This document shows, piece by piece, positions 12,215-12,994 of a stretch of 12,994 nt of DNA (position 1 is the stretch's first letter; each line of letters opens with the position of its first letter). The notes under the pieces are model-generated. The model was not told where the DNA came from, made no database searches, and saw nothing but the letters and a program-made list of their open reading frames with translations. Both the position numbers and the translations under genes were made by a program. Source of the DNA: JBBQXK01 sp038251625 (lineage in GTDB: Bacteria; Pseudomonadota; Alphaproteobacteria; Rhodobacterales; Rhodobacteraceae); assembly GCA_038251625.1 (NCBI GenBank), contig JBBSBE010000113.1, positions 1 to 12,994 on the forward strand. Reading direction: 5' to 3'.

Positions 12215-12994
12215 TCAGCTTATGACCAAAGCCTTCGGTTTCGGCCCACCCGTGGCCCAGTCCAGCAACTCTACCGTATGGACGACCGGCACGCCCGTGC
12301 CCGATCCGATCTGCATCATGCAACCGATGTTTCCGGCAGCGATCACATCCGGGCCCCGGGCTTCCAATGTCTTGATCTTGCGGTCTTTCAACTGCGCCGA
12401 AATCGCGGGTTGCAACAGATTGTAGGTGCCGGCCGACCCGCAGCACAGATGGCTGTCGGCAGGCTCGACCACTTCGAACCCTGCACGCTTCAGCAGGTCC
12501 TTCGGGGCGGTCTTTATCTGTTGCCCGTGCTGCAGCGAACAGGCCGCGTGATAGGCCACGCGCAGCCCCTTCGGCGCGCCTTCCGGAACGCCCAGCTTCA
12601 CCAGAAGCTCGCTCACATCCATCGCCATCCCGGCGACCGTCGCCGCATCGCCCGCCAGCGCATCGCCCGCGAACATGTGTCCATAATCCTTCACCGTCGT
12701 GCCGCAGCCGCTGGTGTTGATCACCACCGCATCAAGGCCCGCTGCCGCCTTCTCGGCCATGAAGGCGCGGATATTGGCCCCGGCAAAGCCGTGGCTCGCC
12801 GCCGTCTTGCCCATGTGATGCGTCAGCGCCCCGCAACAGCCCATCCCTTGCGGCACCACAACCTCGCAGCCAAGCCGCGTCAGCAGCCGGATCGTCGCGT
12901 CGTTGATGTCGGTGTTCAAAGCCTTCTGCGCGCAGCCCGTCATCAGCGCCACCCGCATGCGGGGCGCGCCTTCCGCCGCGAACGTCTGCGGATC
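12215..12994 (-). CDS. glcF: Glycolate oxidase iron-sulfur subunit, C-terminal part (cut by window edge)
   Basis: GlcF carries electrons from the GlcD/GlcE flavoproteins of glycolate oxidase (glycolate to glyoxylate) to the membrane chain. The visible 259 codons hold the C-terminal half with the two cysteine-rich (CCG) domains: RVALMTGCAQKALNTDIN, GMGCCGALTHHMGK, then HAACSLQHGQ and SHLCCGSAGTYNLLQP, and finally GNIGCMMQIGSGTGVPVVHTVELLDWA. The frame stays open to base 12994 (DPQTF...GAPR precede the first internal Met at 12958), so the N-terminal ferredoxin-like 4Fe-4S part lies outside. The stop is at 12215-12217. The upstream neighbours, probably glcE and glcD, are not in view. The protease cassette follows on the same strand after 68 bases with no clear terminator. 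Confidence 0.93.
   Translation of the reverse strand, partial: DPQTFAAEGAPRMRVALMTGCAQKALNTDINDATIRLLTRLGCEVVVPQGMGCCGALTHHMGKTAASHGFAGANIRAFMAEKAAAGLDAVVINTSGCGTTVKDYGHMFAGDALAGDAATVAGMAMDVSELLVKLGVPEGAPKGLRVAYHAACSLQHGQQIKTAPKDLLKRAGFEVVEPADSHLCCGSAGTYNLLQPAISAQLKDRKIKTLEARGPDVIAAGNIGCMMQIGSGTGVPVVHTVELLDWATGGPKPKALVIS

Noticed and set aside
12147..12446. N-terminal extension of the first protease to 12446
   Set aside because: The extra 100 residues run antiparallel-free through glcF in another frame and carry no homology; the ATG at 12146 has a GGAGG site and starts a signal peptide.

Overview
The window is GC-rich and reads as chromosome of an alphaproteobacterium, most probably of the Rhodobacteraceae (Rhodobacter/Gemmobacter/Tabrizicola-like). 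The clues are divergent hemC and hemE, a glycolate oxidase GlcF, an RpoH-type promoter with a ROSE-like leader before a small heat-shock gene, and the protein sequences themselves. The genus cannot be fixed from the sequence. No tRNA, rRNA, CRISPR array, IS element or prophage gene was seen. Coding is dense.

Left part (1-3212): a YceI-family periplasmic protein gene on the minus strand carries an in-frame TAG exactly where the family has a conserved serine, and the homologous frame continues to the window edge. It is divergent from a plus-strand FAD-linked D-2-hydroxyacid dehydrogenase of the D-2-hydroxyglutarate dehydrogenase type. That gene converges on hemC (hydroxymethylbilane synthase, minus strand).

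Middle (3213-7513): a 428-base gene-free spacer separates hemC from a plus-strand run of five tightly spaced genes: hemE (uroporphyrinogen decarboxylase), an EamA/DMT transporter with a TTG start 2 bases after hemE, an uncharacterised protein resembling the ADP-ribosyltransferase (DarT-like) fold, a small YdjA-like nitroreductase, and an EI24/CysZ-like membrane protein that overlaps the nitroreductase by GTGA. This run meets an orphan NarL/FixJ response regulator head-on, with the two stop codons interlocked in one CTAG.

Right part (7510-12994), all minus strand: response regulator, M19 dipeptidase, a small heat-shock protein, a three-gene cassette (S1 protease, unknown exported protein, S1 protease), and the C-terminal part of glcF, cut by the window edge. 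The heat-shock gene has a complete set of signals: an RpoH-like promoter, a leader whose last hairpin hides the Shine-Dalgarno sequence in the way a ROSE RNA thermometer does, and a strong intrinsic terminator.

The most unusual things are the three exported proteins of the protease cassette, which all end in the same short tail (AKF-[LV]-K) although the middle one is not related to the proteases; the ROSE-like thermometer; the possible ADP-ribosyltransferase-like protein; and the in-frame stop in yceI.
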